Positions 1-9,600 of a stretch of DNA of 64,000 nucleotides are shown here, one piece after another. The stretch comes from Bacillus sp. RO3 (GTDB taxonomy: Bacteria > Bacillota > Bacilli > Bacillales > Bacillaceae_B). The notes under the pieces were generated by a model. The model saw only the letters and a program-made list of their open reading frames with translations, made no database searches and was not told the origin of the DNA. The position numbers and the translations under genes were made by a program. The stretch covers positions 2,501 through 66,500 of the forward strand of contig NZ_JAAXCV010000026.1 of assembly GCF_012911895.1 (NCBI RefSeq), given 5' to 3'. Position 1 is the first letter of the stretch. Every line of letters begins with the position of its first letter.

Positions 1-248
1 TTGGACCCCAGTAGGATCCACTCATTAAGCTTCGATTCCGCTACGACATGCAGTGCTGCCTTTTGCTCTTTATAGGAATAATGTTTGATGAATACGGGTT
101 GTTCCGCCTCTTTCACAATTAAAAAAAGGACAATATCAAATGTATCGGTCAAAGGGCTTGATTTCTTGCTTTGCTCTATTAAAAGCGCTCCTAAAGTATT
201 GGGGTGACTTGTACGCTCTTGGTATAACGGTCGTAATATGTCTTCCAT
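1..248 (-). CDS. ygxA: YgxA-like nucleotidyltransferase-like protein, N-terminal part only
   Basis: This is the first 82 codons of a minus-strand gene that runs off the left edge of the window. The start is ATG at 248, eight bases after a GGAGG. The translated start (MEDILRPLYQERTSHPNTLG) and the position beside ygzB and perR match Bacillus YgxA, a protein annotated as nucleotidyltransferase-like. The catalytic region lies outside the window, so activity cannot be judged. The assignment rests on recalled similarity and gene order. Confidence 0.75.
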   Translation of the reverse strand, partial: MEDILRPLYQERTSHPNTLGALLIEQSKKSSPLTDTFDIVLFLIVKEAEQPVFIKHYSYKEQKAALHVVAESKLNEWILLGS

Positions 249-402
249 TTCATACTCCTCCACATCACTCATTGGTTGGTTACTATTTCGACATTCATAT
301 AAGATTTCCTTCTCTGAATATAGTCATTTTTCGACAAAACGGTTTCGTATCCCTCTTCTTACACCAATTATGGTATAGTATTTTTTTAGGAGGGACAAAC
401 AA

Positions 403-750
403 ATGGCTAAGTATTCTAGTAAAATCAATAAAATCCGTACGTTTGCCTTAAGTTTGGTTTTCATCGGATTCATCATTATGTACGTAGGTATATATTTTAA
501 AGAACATCCTTGGGTCATGACAACATTCATGCTGCTGGGTTTTCTGGCAATCATCGGAAGTACGGTCGTATACTTCTGGATCGGGATGCTGTCCACCAAG
601 GCTGTTCAAGTCACTTGCCCCAACTGTGGAAAGGTCACCAAAGTACTTGGGCGCGTGGACATGTGCATGTATTGTAATGAACCGTTAACTCTTGATCCGA
701 ATCTTGAAGGGGAAGAGTTTGATGAGGATTATAATAAAAAGAAAAGGTAG
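403..750 (+). CDS. ygzB: YgzB, UPF0295 small membrane protein
   Basis: The 115-residue protein has two membrane helices (about residues 14-32 and 39-61), then a cytosolic tail with a CPNC...CMYC zinc-ribbon pair and an acidic, lysine-ended C terminus. An AGGAGGG sits nine bases before the ATG. Gene order ygxA-ygzB-perR is the B. subtilis order, and the protein fits the uncharacterised UPF0295 family in length and layout. Function is unknown. It is convergent with perR and shares the terminator region between them. Confidence 0.9.
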   Translation: MAKYSSKINKIRTFALSLVFIGFIIMYVGIYFKEHPWVMTTFMLLGFLAIIGSTVVYFWIGMLSTKAVQVTCPNCGKVTKVLGRVDMCMYCNEPLTLDPNLEGEEFDEDYNKKKR

Positions 751-757
751 ACACAAG

Positions 758-786
758 AAAGACCTTCAGAATGAAGGTCTTTTTTG
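758..786 (+). terminator. Terminator after ygzB
   Basis: A 10-bp stem (AAAGACCTTC with GAAGGTCTTT), 5-base loop, then a T-run. Confidence 0.85.
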
Positions 787-791
787 TTCTC

Positions 792-828
792 AAAAAAAGA
801 ATGGCTCTGGATTCAGAACCATTCTTTT
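792..828 (-). terminator. Terminator after perR
   Basis: Read on the minus strand, a stem AAGAATGG...CCATTCTT is followed by a T-run directly downstream of the perR stop. Confidence 0.85.
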
Positions 829-1269
829 CTAATGGGTATCCTTTATAGTGCATTCCGAGCACGTCCCGTAGATTTCCATACGGTGATTGTTCACTTTGAA
901 TCCAGTGACATGGGAAGCGAGTTGTTCCACCTCATCCAGTCCAGGGTAATGAAAGTCAACGATCTTGCCGCAGCCATCGCAGATGACATGGTAATGATCA
1001 GTCGTCACAAAATCAAAGCGGCTTGATGCATCCCCATAGGTCAGTTCCTTCACCAACCCTACTTCACGGAATACCCGCAAATTATTATAAACCGTAGCGA
1101 CACTCATATTAGGGAATTTCCCTTCAAGTGCTTTATATATGTCATCAGCCGTTGGATGAGCCATTGAATCGATGAGATACTCTAATATCGCATGACGTTG
1201 AGGAGTGATACGGACTCCCGTTTCCTTCAATGTCGAAATCGCTTCTTTTAATTGTCCTTCTTCTGACAT
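829..1269 (-). CDS. perR: PerR, peroxide-sensing Fur-family repressor
   Basis: PerR represses peroxide-stress genes and is inactivated by metal-catalysed oxidation of His ligands. The 146-residue product is nearly identical along its length to the B. subtilis protein as I recall it: winged helix with [12 protein letters not shown] and [12 protein letters not shown], the metal-site histidines in [13 protein letters not shown], and two CxxC zinc pairs (CDGC, CSEC). I chose the second in-frame ATG (MSEEGQ) because the AGAGGTG is seven bases from it but abuts the earlier ATG. The gene has its own PerR box upstream, so it is probably autorepressed. Confidence 0.95.
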   Translation of the reverse strand: MSEEGQLKEAISTLKETGVRITPQRHAILEYLIDSMAHPTADDIYKALEGKFPNMSVATVYNNLRVFREVGLVKELTYGDASSRFDFVTTDHYHVICDGCGKIVDFHYPGLDEVEQLASHVTGFKVNNHRMEIYGTCSECTIKDTH

Positions 1270-1302
1270 CGTCATGCACCTCTTTTCATAAGAATTATCA
1301 TT

Positions 1303-1349
1303 TTATAATGTTTATAAATAGTGTACTAATCAACGTCCCCTTTTGTCAA
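1303..1349 (-). promoter_or_regulatory. perR promoter with PerR box
   Basis: On the minus strand, TTGACA (1344-1349), an 18-base spacer and TACACT (1320-1325) form a vegetative-type promoter. Immediately downstream, 1303-1317 reads TTATAAACATTATAA, one mismatch from the 15-bp PerR box TTATAATnATTATAA. A second looser half-palindrome follows (1289-1308). The placement over the transcription start fits autorepression. Confidence 0.8.
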
Positions 1350-1362
1350 TCATTCTCACTGG

Positions 1363-1911
1363 TTACTCGTGTAAGTTTTTCTCTTGTTCACCGAGCTGCT
1401 GGTTTATGTAGCGACCTGCAACGAATAGGTAGTCAGAAAGTCGATTCAGATACGAAAGGACTATTGGATTGATTTCTTCATTTATCCCAACCGCTTCCCT
1501 TTCAGCTCTTCTCACGATCGTTCTCGCTGTATGAAAGGCTGCACCAGCCGGGTGACCTCCAGGGAGGATAAAGTTGGTGAGGGGTGTCAATGTACCATCA
1601 AGAAAGTCGATTTGTTCTTCCAGCTCTTTGATATGTGATTCTTCCAGCTTCCATTTCACTTCTTTTCCTTCAGGTGTAGCCAGTTCGGCTCCGACATGAA
1701 AGAGAATGGTCTGCACCTTATGGAAGAACTCCTCAAATTTTTCTTTCCCATCAAAATATTCAGCTTTGATGTAGCTTATACCTAATCCGATCATTGAATT
1801 GGCTTCATCGCATGTTCCGTATGCCTCCACGCGCTGATCTTTCTTGGATACCCTTGTTCCATAGACCAACGAAGTCGTTCCTTTGTCTCCCGTTTTGGTG
1901 TAGATTTTCAT
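1363..1911 (-). CDS. PduO-type cob(I)alamin adenosyltransferase
   Basis: The enzyme transfers the adenosyl group of ATP to cob(I)alamin, making coenzyme B12. The 182-residue protein shows the PduO-family signatures: N-terminal TKTGDKGTTSL, RVEAYGTCDEANS, RTIVRRAER (ATP/corrin-site arginines) and YLNRLSDYLF near the C terminus. Its start lies one base after the stop of the upstream dehydrogenase and its GAGAGGGG site overlaps the end of that gene, so the two are translationally linked. It resembles Bacillus YvqK. No other B12 gene is nearby, although a cobalamin riboswitch lies at about 60.6 kb. Confidence 0.92.
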   Translation of the reverse strand: MKIYTKTGDKGTTSLVYGTRVSKKDQRVEAYGTCDEANSMIGLGISYIKAEYFDGKEKFEEFFHKVQTILFHVGAELATPEGKEVKWKLEESHIKELEEQIDFLDGTLTPLTNFILPGGHPAGAAFHTARTIVRRAEREAVGINEEINPIVLSYLNRLSDYLFVAGRYINQQLGEQEKNLHE

Positions 1912-1912
1912 T

Positions 1913-2863
1913 TTAATATCCCCTCTCTGTATCGATTACGTTGATAAAGTTCCTACTCTTATTACTATATGTAGTTAAATTCTTTTTAAAAATTCCAAGT
2001 GCCCTTGGCATATATTTCTTTGTGATACTGGAAAGGTGAGGTGTCACGGTTATCCCCTCATCTTCCCAGAAGGGATGCCCTTGAGGCAATGGTTCATGTT
2101 CAAATACATCCAGGTACATATGGTCTATCAACTTCTGTACACTCACTTCAAGAAGTACGGATTCCTCCACCAGATCACCACGGCCTATGTTAATGAATAC
2201 AGCAGAGTCTTTCATTTGTTGAAAATGAGAAAGCTTAAGCAGATGTTTTGTCTTTGCGGTACTCGGCAGGACGGATACGATATAATCTGCATGCTGCAGC
2301 TCATTGGTGAATGTTTCAAGAGTGTGCATATGGTCAAAATGTTCTCTCCCGCTACCCGTCGAATTCACACCGCTCACTTTCATTTGGAACGATTTAGCCA
2401 GCCGGGCGATTTCCCCGCCGATCGCTCCCGCTCCCAGAATCAGAAGAGAGGATTGATGGAGTTCCGAGGTTGGCAGTCTTCGGCTCCAGATACCTTCCCG
2501 TTCCTGATTTATTACTTCCCGTAATTGTTTTGCATGCTGAAGCATCAGCCCGATCGTAAACTCCCCCATTGGGATCTTGTGAATGCCTTTTGCATTGGTA
2601 ACGAGGATCCCCCTCTTCCTGATCGCTTGGAACGGCATCTTCTCAAGACCGGCAGAGGTAACCATGATCCATTTGCATTTCTCACACGTTTCAATGTGCC
2701 CGTTCGTCAAATCCTCCCCCATCGTGACGATGACCTCGGCGTTTGGGAGTTCAGCTTCCGCTTCTTTGATTTTTTTATAAAAATGAAATTCAGCTTCAGG
2801 AAAGCTGTTTATCAAGTCTGAGACGAATTGCTCCTTCGGTTGAAATGTAAAGATGATTTTCAT
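1913..2863 (-). CDS. D-isomer-specific 2-hydroxyacid dehydrogenase family protein
   Basis: This is an NAD(P)-dependent oxidoreductase of 316 residues. The Rossmann core contains GAGAIGGEIA, and the family's catalytic Arg, Glu and His can be placed in INIGRGDLVEE, VFEHEPLP and VTPHLSS. ATG at 2863 is chosen because GGAGG lies seven bases upstream; the longer reading frame would put the site inside the gene. The substrate cannot be told. It is the first gene of a two-gene operon with the cobalamin adenosyltransferase. Confidence 0.85.
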   Translation of the reverse strand: MKIIFTFQPKEQFVSDLINSFPEAEFHFYKKIKEAEAELPNAEVIVTMGEDLTNGHIETCEKCKWIMVTSAGLEKMPFQAIRKRGILVTNAKGIHKIPMGEFTIGLMLQHAKQLREVINQEREGIWSRRLPTSELHQSSLLILGAGAIGGEIARLAKSFQMKVSGVNSTGSGREHFDHMHTLETFTNELQHADYIVSVLPSTAKTKHLLKLSHFQQMKDSAVFINIGRGDLVEESVLLEVSVQKLIDHMYLDVFEHEPLPQGHPFWEDEGITVTPHLSSITKKYMPRALGIFKKNLTTYSNKSRNFINVIDTERGY

Positions 2864-2942
2864 GCACGTTCCTCCCATCACTATTACCCACTATTTTACC
2901 ATAGAGGATAGAAATCCCCCTAGTTTCAATATCCTTGAGACA

Positions 2943-2973
2943 TAAAAAAAAAGGATCGACCTGGTCGATCCTA
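2943..2973 (-). terminator. Terminator downstream of bcp
   Basis: On the minus strand, AGGATCGACC pairs with GGTCGATCCT around a single loop base and is followed by a long T-run. It lies about 115 bases beyond the bcp stop. Confidence 0.8.
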
Positions 2974-3088
2974 TACACGGATGAGACTGACTTATTTGAG
3001 GAGGTTGCCCTACTCTTACTATATGTCCTTACACAATATGTGAATGGACAAAAGCCTCGACTCAGTCAAAATAGGCTTAAAAATAGGC

Positions 3089-3553
3089 TTAAGAAAGATT
3101 CTCCTTAATATATTCCAGTGCTTCCTCTACATGCCCCTTCACTTTCACTTTCCTCCACTCCTTTGAAAGGTTGCCTTCTTTATCGATAATGAAAGTGGAG
3201 CGTTCGATTCCCATGTATTCTTTTCCAAAGTTCTTCTTCAGTTTCCAAACGCCGTATTCCTCGGCCACCTTATGATCTTCATCTACAAGAAGCAGGAAAG
3301 GAAGACCGTGCTTGTCCACGAATTTTTCATGTTTATCGACGGGGTCGGGACTTACACCAAGGATGACGGCATCCAAATGTTCAAAGTTTTCATGCTGATC
3401 TCTGAAATCGCATGCCTCCGTCGTGCATCCTGGTGTCATGTCCTTCGGATAGAAGTATAGAACCACGTTTTTTCCTTGATAATCTGAAAGCTTCACTTTT
3501 TTTCCGTTGCTTGCGAGTAATTCGAATCCCGGTGCTTTTTGACCAACTGTCAT
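3089..3553 (-). CDS. bcp: Thioredoxin-dependent thiol peroxidase (Bcp/YgaF peroxiredoxin)
   Basis: Peroxiredoxin Q/Bcp reduces hydrogen and alkyl peroxides with a peroxidatic Cys resolved through a second Cys. The 154-residue protein has the TPGCTTEACDF motif, with the peroxidatic Cys first and the resolving Cys five residues on. It starts at ATG 3553, seven bases after GGAGGG. The gene corresponds to B. subtilis ygaF, which lies between gsaB and perR there too, so a peroxide-defence enzyme stays linked to the peroxide sensor. Confidence 0.93.
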   Translation of the reverse strand: MTVGQKAPGFELLASNGKKVKLSDYQGKNVVLYFYPKDMTPGCTTEACDFRDQHENFEHLDAVILGVSPDPVDKHEKFVDKHGLPFLLLVDEDHKVAEEYGVWKLKKNFGKEYMGIERSTFIIDKEGNLSKEWRKVKVKGHVEEALEYIKENLS

Positions 3554-3624
3554 AGATAATCCCTCCATTGGATTGTATTCTGACTATAGCGTACCCAATG
3601 GCAGGGAAAAACTCAAACCATACG

Positions 3625-4029
3625 CTATTTGTTATCATAATGTATAAATGATTTGACGACAAAGGCTGCCGGTATCGTATAACCAAGCCAGGATTCAATA
3701 AGAGCAATCCCTCTTCCAATCCCGACAGGCGTGACATCCCCGTATCCTACTGAGAAGAGGGTGATGCCGCTGAAATACATAGTGGTGAATAAATGATCCA
3801 GAAAATCACCCGTCAACGGTTTCCCTCCCTCAACGAGAATCGGGACCCCTTCAAGCTCCAATAGTGTAAACAGAAGGCCAAAGCCAACCATGATCGTAAT
3901 ATAACTCATTCCCAGGAAGATGAAGTGATGAAATGAAACATGATGCTCTTTCCATCTGGAAGGATAAAACAATGCCCTTAAACTCATCACCATACAGAAC
4001 AGAATGATAAACCCAATGATATAAAGCAT
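3625..4029 (-). CDS. Two-transmembrane potassium channel protein
   Basis: The 134-residue protein has an N-terminal hydrophobic segment, a second helix (HFIFLGMSYITIMVGFGLLF), a pore loop with the selectivity filter SVGYGD, and a last helix ending in FVVKSFIHY. The VGYGD filter is diagnostic of K+-selective pore domains (Ion_trans_2). There is no RCK/TrkA regulatory domain. The second of two close ATGs is preferred because GAGGG is seven bases from it and only one base from the first. Confidence 0.85.
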   Translation of the reverse strand: MLYIIGFIILFCMVMSLRALFYPSRWKEHHVSFHHFIFLGMSYITIMVGFGLLFTLLELEGVPILVEGGKPLTGDFLDHLFTTMYFSGITLFSVGYGDVTPVGIGRGIALIESWLGYTIPAAFVVKSFIHYDNK

Positions 4030-4090
4030 GTACATACCCTCTTTTTTCTGCTTGTCTTCCTATATGTACGCTTCTGGCCTCCTAATCATT

Positions 4091-4876
4091 CTAATTACCT
4101 GCACCCCTGTATCGTTTTACACCTTCATTCCATAATACAATTGAAAAGATGAAAAATCCCATGCCCACAAAGGGAGTCAGAAACGAATATGGATACCATT
4201 CCGTCTTTTCGAGGAAAAAGGCAGAAGGATACACCCCTACGAATGCGAACGGAAGGATCCAAGTTAACACAAATCGGATCACTTTATTATAGATATCAAC
4301 GGGGTATCTTCCATAGTTCCCGATATTATACATCATCGGCATGACGGATGTTTTCGCATCCGACCAGAAGGCAATGCTTGCAAGAGCGATAAAAATCCCT
4401 GCATATACGAGAGCCCCGCCAATGACAAATAGAATGAATAAACCAGGTTCGTACCATTCAAAGGTGATATCCAGTCTTCCTCCTGCATAAAACATGACGG
4501 CCATCCCAGTAATCACTCCGAATAGGGACTCTAGCTCCATCCGTTCCAAGATGATTTGAAACAGGCTGTGTATGGGACGGGTCAGGATCCGGTCAAATTC
4601 TCCCTTCACGACATATCGGTCGTTAAAGTCCCAAATATTGAAGAACGAACTGAACAGAGCAAATGGAACCAAAAAGAAACCATAGATGAAGATAATTTCA
4701 TCCCTTGTCCATCCACTCAACAGCTGAGTATGGCCGAACACGACCAGGATAAATACGAGATTCACCGCCTGAAACAATAAATCGGAGAGGATCTCCACAA
4801 CAAGGTCGGCCCTGTACTGCAGTCTGATCTTCATGTATTGGGCGACGTACTGAAAAAACATTTTCACATAAAACAT
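4091..4876 (-). CDS. ABC-2 type exporter permease, second subunit
   Basis: The 261-residue protein has about six membrane helices and the GEFDRILTRPI loop typical of the ABC2_membrane_6 (DUF990) permeases. It has a strong AAGGAGGG site and starts three bases after the preceding permease ends, so it is the last gene of a three-gene export operon (ATPase, permease, permease). Family members have been linked to efflux of toxic cations or drugs, but the substrate cannot be read from the sequence. Confidence 0.85.
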   Translation of the reverse strand: MFYVKMFFQYVAQYMKIRLQYRADLVVEILSDLLFQAVNLVFILVVFGHTQLLSGWTRDEIIFIYGFFLVPFALFSSFFNIWDFNDRYVVKGEFDRILTRPIHSLFQIILERMELESLFGVITGMAVMFYAGGRLDITFEWYEPGLFILFVIGGALVYAGIFIALASIAFWSDAKTSVMPMMYNIGNYGRYPVDIYNKVIRFVLTWILPFAFVGVYPSAFFLEKTEWYPYSFLTPFVGMGFFIFSIVLWNEGVKRYRGAGN

Positions 4877-4879
4877 GGG

Positions 4880-5671
4880 TCACCCTCCTTGAATAATCAT
4901 TTGTTTTTTGGCCATGCCCCAGAGAATCTTGATGGGTATGAGAAGTACCAAGGACCACGCCCCCTGCATGAGAATGGCATTGAAAGATTCAGAAGTCGAG
5001 AATCCATTTGTAAAGATCATGCTCGGAACATAACTGATACTCTGAAAAGGCAGGAACCCCATCACATTTTGTGCCCAGAGGGGGAAAAAGTGAATCGGAA
5101 GCAATAAGCCCGAGAACAAATCAATCACAACTCGTTTTGCACGTATAAGACCATCATTGTTGAATAAGAAAAAGGTCGTGATTCCCGTCAGCAGATTGAT
5201 TTGAGTGTTGATAATGAAACTGAACAGGATTGAGATAGAAAACAGCACCAGTGTATCAAAGCCTGTTCCGATTTGAAGGGGGAAAATCAGGCTCATAATG
5301 ATCATCCCAGGGAATGAGAAAAAGACCAATCTGAAGATCCCTTCTCCCAGTCCCTGCATCGTCTTCATGCCCAGATAGTTATAGGGTCTGATGAATTCAA
5401 CTGCCACTTTCCCCTCTTTGATTTCCTGTGCAATTTCACGGTCAATATTATTGAAATAAAAAGCCCTTGCCATCCAGGAAACCGCAACATAGGTCGTCAT
5501 TTGAATAATCGATAATCCCTCGATATCTTCTTTCCCGCCGTAGATCGCCTGCCACAAGAAGTAGTATGCGCCAATGTTGATGCTGTAGATTAATATTCCA
5601 CTATAATAATTAGTTCGATAAGCAAGCATCATGAGAAAGCGAATGCGAATCATTTCTATATATTTAGCCAT
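4880..5671 (-). CDS. ABC-2 type exporter permease, first subunit
   Basis: The 263-residue polytopic membrane protein carries the companion DUF990-type motif (IKEGKVAVEFIRPYNY) before its fourth helix. AGGAGG lies five bases upstream of the ATG. It sits between the ATPase gene and the second permease in one operon, and the two permeases most likely form a heterodimeric channel. Confidence 0.85.
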   Translation of the reverse strand: MAKYIEMIRIRFLMMLAYRTNYYSGILIYSINIGAYYFLWQAIYGGKEDIEGLSIIQMTTYVAVSWMARAFYFNNIDREIAQEIKEGKVAVEFIRPYNYLGMKTMQGLGEGIFRLVFFSFPGMIIMSLIFPLQIGTGFDTLVLFSISILFSFIINTQINLLTGITTFFLFNNDGLIRAKRVVIDLFSGLLLPIHFFPLWAQNVMGFLPFQSISYVPSMIFTNGFSTSESFNAILMQGAWSLVLLIPIKILWGMAKKQMIIQGG

Positions 5672-5722
5672 GACATCCTCCTTGTATCAGGACAAATCCA
5701 ATGACCATTTCTTTCTCATTGA

Positions 5723-6733
5723 TCATTTTGTCACAGCTCCTTTTTCGTAAATGTTTCGTATGATTTCTTCTGTTGTCGTTTCTTCTATTTTCATGTCTTT
5801 AACTTTGCAGTGCGTAACGACATCCGTGATCAAACGGGAAATCACTTCATCATCCGCTTCCGTTAAAGCAGAAAAGCTCTGCTTCTTCTCATCAAATGAC
5901 CAGGAAATCGAGTGATGCCTTGTTAGATCGGATAATGCCGTCAATGAAGTATCGTCAAGGAATTGAAAAACAACTTCCTTCTGGTCCCCCCAGTTCTCTT
6001 TCAGCTGGCTCAATGCGCCATCATAAATTATTTTTCCTTCATCCAGCATGACCACCCGTTCGCAAAGGGCTTCAATATCTGATAAATCATGTGTCGTTAA
6101 CAAGATCGTCGTATTGTACTTTTCATTAATCTCTTTTAAGAATTGACGGATCTTCAGTTTCACCAGCACATCCAGCCCGATGGTCGGTTCATCAAGGAAC
6201 AGTAAAGGCGGATTATGCACAAGAGCAGCAGCCAACTCACAGCGCATTCTTTGTCCGAGAGACAGTTTACGTACAGGCTTGTCCAATAAAGGACCGATAT
6301 CCAGTGTTTCAATCACATGATCCATATGCTCTTTGTATTGTTGATCCGAAACTTTATACACTTTCTTTAGCAGCTGAAAGGATTCCTGAACGGCAATATC
6401 CCACCAGAGCTGTGAACGCTGACCAAACACGACTCCAATTGTCTGAACGAATTTCTCCCTGTCTCGATGGGGGTTCATACCGTTAACGGTCAGCTCACCA
6501 CCAGTGGGTGTCAAGATGCCTGTCAACATTTTGATCGTAGTGGATTTTCCCGCCCCATTTTCACCAATGTATCCAACCATCTCCCCCTGTTTCACATTGA
6601 AGGAAATGTCGTTCACTGCAGGAACGATTTTATAATTACGCGTAAATAGATCGCGAAAGGCCCCTTTAAGTCCGGAACGACTTGAAAAAGCCTTGAACTC
6701 CTTACGCAGGTGATGTACTTCGATTGCATTCAT
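5723..6733 (-). CDS. ABC-2 exporter ATP-binding protein
   Basis: The 336-residue ATPase has Walker A GENGAGKST, Q-loop VFGQRSQLWWD, signature LSLGQRMR and Walker B LLFLDEP, plus a C-terminal extension that mixes beta-strand and acidic segments. The QLWWD element after the Q-loop is a mark of ATPases paired with DUF990 permeases. ATG at 6733 follows AGGAGG by six bases; the longer open frame upstream has no such site. It is divergent from gsaB and leads the exporter operon. Confidence 0.9.
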   Translation of the reverse strand: MNAIEVHHLRKEFKAFSSRSGLKGAFRDLFTRNYKIVPAVNDISFNVKQGEMVGYIGENGAGKSTTIKMLTGILTPTGGELTVNGMNPHRDREKFVQTIGVVFGQRSQLWWDIAVQESFQLLKKVYKVSDQQYKEHMDHVIETLDIGPLLDKPVRKLSLGQRMRCELAAALVHNPPLLFLDEPTIGLDVLVKLKIRQFLKEINEKYNTTILLTTHDLSDIEALCERVVMLDEGKIIYDGALSQLKENWGDQKEVVFQFLDDTSLTALSDLTRHHSISWSFDEKKQSFSALTEADDEVISRLITDVVTHCKVKDMKIEETTTEEIIRNIYEKGAVTK

Positions 6734-6926
6734 ACTGGTCCTCCTCATTTTGAAAATATGACGTTCTTCTTTACAAACAAAGATTAGTGTACCACAGAGG
6801 ATCGTTTCTATTGGAGTAGTCTGCTTAAAAATGAGTCTCTCCATTAATCCCGATTTGCTAAAGTGGAAAAGACCGTACTACAATAGAATAGAAAGATGGC
6901 TAAATACACATTTTCAGGAGGAAACC

Positions 6927-8213
6927 ATGAAATATACTGAATCAGAATCATTACATACAGAAGCGTTGGAACATATCGTCGGAGGGGTGAACAGTCCCTC
7001 GCGCTCCTATAAAGCAGTAGGCGGTGGCTCACCTGTAGCGATGGAAAGAGGACAAGGAGCCTATTTCTTTGATGTTGACGGAAATAAATACATCGATTAT
7101 CTGGCAGCTTACGGACCTATCATCACCGGGCATGCCCATCCACACATAACAGCAGCGATTAAGACTGCGGCTGAAAATGGTGTCCTTTACGGAACCCCGA
7201 CCCGTCATGAAGTGAAGTTCGCCAAAATGATCAAAGAAGCCATGCCCTATATGGACAAGGTCCGATTTGTCAATTCAGGGACGGAAGCCGTCATGACAAC
7301 GATCCGGGTGGCAAGGGCCTATACAGGAAAAGACAAGGTCATAAAATTCGCAGGATGCTACCACGGACACTCGGATCTGGTACTGGTTGCAGCCGGTTCC
7401 GGTCCATCTACGCTTGGAACACCTGATTCAGCAGGTGTTCCTAAAAGCATTGCCCAGGAAGTCATTACCGTTCCATTCAATGATATCGAACCATTTAAAG
7501 CAGCGATGGAAAAATGGGGGGATCAAATTGCAGCTGTTCTAGTAGAACCCATCGTAGGGAACTTTGGAATTGTAGAACCGAAGGAAGGCTTCCTCCAGCA
7601 GGTGAATGAGATTGCCCATGAGGCAGGGTCCCTTGTCATATATGATGAAGTCATTACCGCATTCCGTTTCATGTACGGTGGAGCACAGGATATGCTGCAG
7701 GTGAAACCGGATTTGACCGCTCTTGGCAAGATCATCGGCGGAGGACTCCCTATCGGGGCTTACGGCGGAAAGAAAGAAATCATGGAACAGGTTGCGCCCC
7801 TCGGTCCTGCCTACCAGGCAGGGACCATGGCCGGGAACCCGGCGTCCATCCTTTCAGGAATTGCCTGTCTCGAGGTATTAAAGGAGGAAGGTGTATATGA
7901 GAAGCTTGATAAACTTGGTGAAATGCTTGAAAATGGAATCCTTGCAGCAGCAGAGAAACATAACACACCTATCTCCGTCAACAGACTGAAGGGCGCACTC
8001 ACCCTCTACTTCACGACCGAAAAAGTCGAGAATTACGAACAGGCTGAAGCAACGGATGGTGAGATGTTTGCGAAATTCTTTAAGCTGATGCTCAATCAGG
8101 GAATCAATCTTGCACCTTCTAAATATGAAGCCTGGTTCCTTACGACAGCTCATTCCGAACAGGATATCGAGGAAACGATCCAAGCTGTCGATCGAGCTTT
8201 TGCCCAACTATAA
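6927..8213 (+). CDS. gsaB: Glutamate-1-semialdehyde 2,1-aminomutase
   Basis: This PLP enzyme isomerises glutamate-1-semialdehyde to 5-aminolevulinate, the first committed tetrapyrrole precursor. The 428-residue length is normal. Visible motifs include GGVNSPSR at the N terminus, [12 protein letters not shown] (cofactor phosphate), YDEVITAFR (cofactor ring Asp) and [17 protein letters not shown] with the PLP lysine. ATG at 6927 has AGGAGG six bases upstream. Neighbours match B. subtilis gsaB (ygaE-gsaB-ygaF-perR), so it is the second, non-hem-operon copy rather than hemL. Confidence 0.93.
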   Translation: MKYTESESLHTEALEHIVGGVNSPSRSYKAVGGGSPVAMERGQGAYFFDVDGNKYIDYLAAYGPIITGHAHPHITAAIKTAAENGVLYGTPTRHEVKFAKMIKEAMPYMDKVRFVNSGTEAVMTTIRVARAYTGKDKVIKFAGCYHGHSDLVLVAAGSGPSTLGTPDSAGVPKSIAQEVITVPFNDIEPFKAAMEKWGDQIAAVLVEPIVGNFGIVEPKEGFLQQVNEIAHEAGSLVIYDEVITAFRFMYGGAQDMLQVKPDLTALGKIIGGGLPIGAYGGKKEIMEQVAPLGPAYQAGTMAGNPASILSGIACLEVLKEEGVYEKLDKLGEMLENGILAAAEKHNTPISVNRLKGALTLYFTTEKVENYEQAEATDGEMFAKFFKLMLNQGINLAPSKYEAWFLTTAHSEQDIEETIQAVDRAFAQL

Positions 8214-8222
8214 TGAAATGAT

Positions 8223-8264
8223 CAAAAGACTGCTCCACACTTGAGGGGCAGTCTTTTGAATTGA
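8223..8264 (+). terminator. Terminator after gsaB
   Basis: CAAAAGACTGC pairs with GCAGTCTTTTG around a 14-base loop. Confidence 0.75.
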
Positions 8265-8466
8265 TTTCTATACTAACTCTCCCAGTGTCCTCCTATCGAT
8301 TTATTTTGCAGGAGAAATCCGATGCATTTATTTGTTTATTCTAATCGACAAAAAGGTACATATTCTGTAAGAACTTATTTATATTTGCCTATTGATATTG
8401 TCTGGAACTACATGTATAGTACTGTATTGTTTATTAAAACGTTACACAAGAAAGGATACTCTTCCC

Positions 8467-9549
8467 ATGAAACTTGGTGCTCGCATCCTTAAAACAGGAA
8501 TTGCGATTGTATTAGCTTTACTTGTTTCACAAACTTTGAACTTACCATCACCGGTGTTCGCCGGAATTGCAGCGGTCTTTGCCGTACAGCCCACCATTTA
8601 TCGATCCTATCTGTCGATCATCGAACAGATCCAGGCGAACCTGATCGGGGCTGTAATCGCCGTCGTATTCGTTCTTTTATTCGGCAGCAACCCACTGATT
8701 GTAGGTCTTGCTGCTGTCATAGCCATAGCCATCATTCTTAAGCTGAAACTTCAAAACACGATCGGCCTTGCCCTCGTGACGTTGATTGCGATCATGGAAG
8801 TAACGGATCAGGATTTTATTCTGTTCGCATTTATCCGTTTTTCTACCATTATGATCGGGGTATTTTCATCTTTTATCATCAACCTGATGTTTCTGCCGCC
8901 GAAATACGAAACAAAGCTTTTCCATAAAATATCTGATTCTACAGAAGAAATCTTAAAGTGGATCCGTTTAAGTTCAAGACATGCAACTGAATTTCATCTA
9001 TTGAAGAAAGACTTGGAACGCATAAAGGAAAAGTTGATCAATGTTGACCAATTGTACCTGCTCTATAAAGAAGAACGGGATTATTTCAAGAAGAATTCCA
9101 TCGTCAAAAGCCGGAAACTCGTCATCTTCAGACAGATGATTTCCACTTCAAATCGGAGCTTTGATATTCTGAAGCGTCTGAATCGTTATGAAAATGAGCT
9201 TTTTCAACTGCCCGATGAACTACGGGGAGTGATCAAGGGGCAGCTTGACTGCCTCCTCACTTATCATGAACAGCTTCTGTTAAAGTTCCTTGGTAAAATG
9301 CATCCCTATTCTGAATCAGAGGCGCAGCAGGATGTGTGCATGCACCGGAAAGAACTGATGAACATCATGATCCAGGAAGTAAAACAGCATAGTAAAGACG
9401 AAAACATACACAATTTCCACCTGCTCCACATTTTCTCTGCCATATTTGAATATGATGAACATTTAGAGCACCTGGAAAAACTCATCACAAGCTTCCAGTC
9501 GTATCATAAGGAAGACAATGAAGTGAAGATCAGTGAAGAAGAAGAATAA
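8467..9549 (+). CDS. FUSC/aromatic acid exporter-like membrane protein
   Basis: The 360-residue protein has about six closely spaced N-terminal helices (residues 1-160: KTGIAIVLALLVSQ, IGAVIAVVFVLLFG, GLALVTLIAIME), then a long charged cytosolic, partly coiled-coil half. This is the layout of the ArAE/FUSC-like family. B. subtilis YgaE occupies a similar place, but I am not certain they are orthologues. ATG at 8467 is used because AGAAAGGA precedes it; the longer frame begins in AT-rich leader. No transport substrate can be assigned. Confidence 0.75.
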   Translation: MKLGARILKTGIAIVLALLVSQTLNLPSPVFAGIAAVFAVQPTIYRSYLSIIEQIQANLIGAVIAVVFVLLFGSNPLIVGLAAVIAIAIILKLKLQNTIGLALVTLIAIMEVTDQDFILFAFIRFSTIMIGVFSSFIINLMFLPPKYETKLFHKISDSTEEILKWIRLSSRHATEFHLLKKDLERIKEKLINVDQLYLLYKEERDYFKKNSIVKSRKLVIFRQMISTSNRSFDILKRLNRYENELFQLPDELRGVIKGQLDCLLTYHEQLLLKFLGKMHPYSESEAQQDVCMHRKELMNIMIQEVKQHSKDENIHNFHLLHIFSAIFEYDEHLEHLEKLITSFQSYHKEDNEVKISEEEE

Positions 9550-9551
9550 AC

Positions 9552-9592
9552 AAAAAGCGTAGCAAGGGATCCACCCCTTGCTACGCTTTTAT
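9552..9592. terminator. Bidirectional terminator between the FUSC-like gene and appC
   Basis: A perfect 16-bp stem (AAAAGCGTAGCAAGGG and complement) with A/T runs on both sides serves convergent genes. Confidence 0.9.
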
Positions 9593-9600
9593 TGTTTTAC

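Noticed and set aside
331..337. A Spo0A-box-like 7-mer (TTCGACA) upstream of ygzB
   Set aside because: A single 7-mer is expected by chance at this window size and no second box adjoins it.
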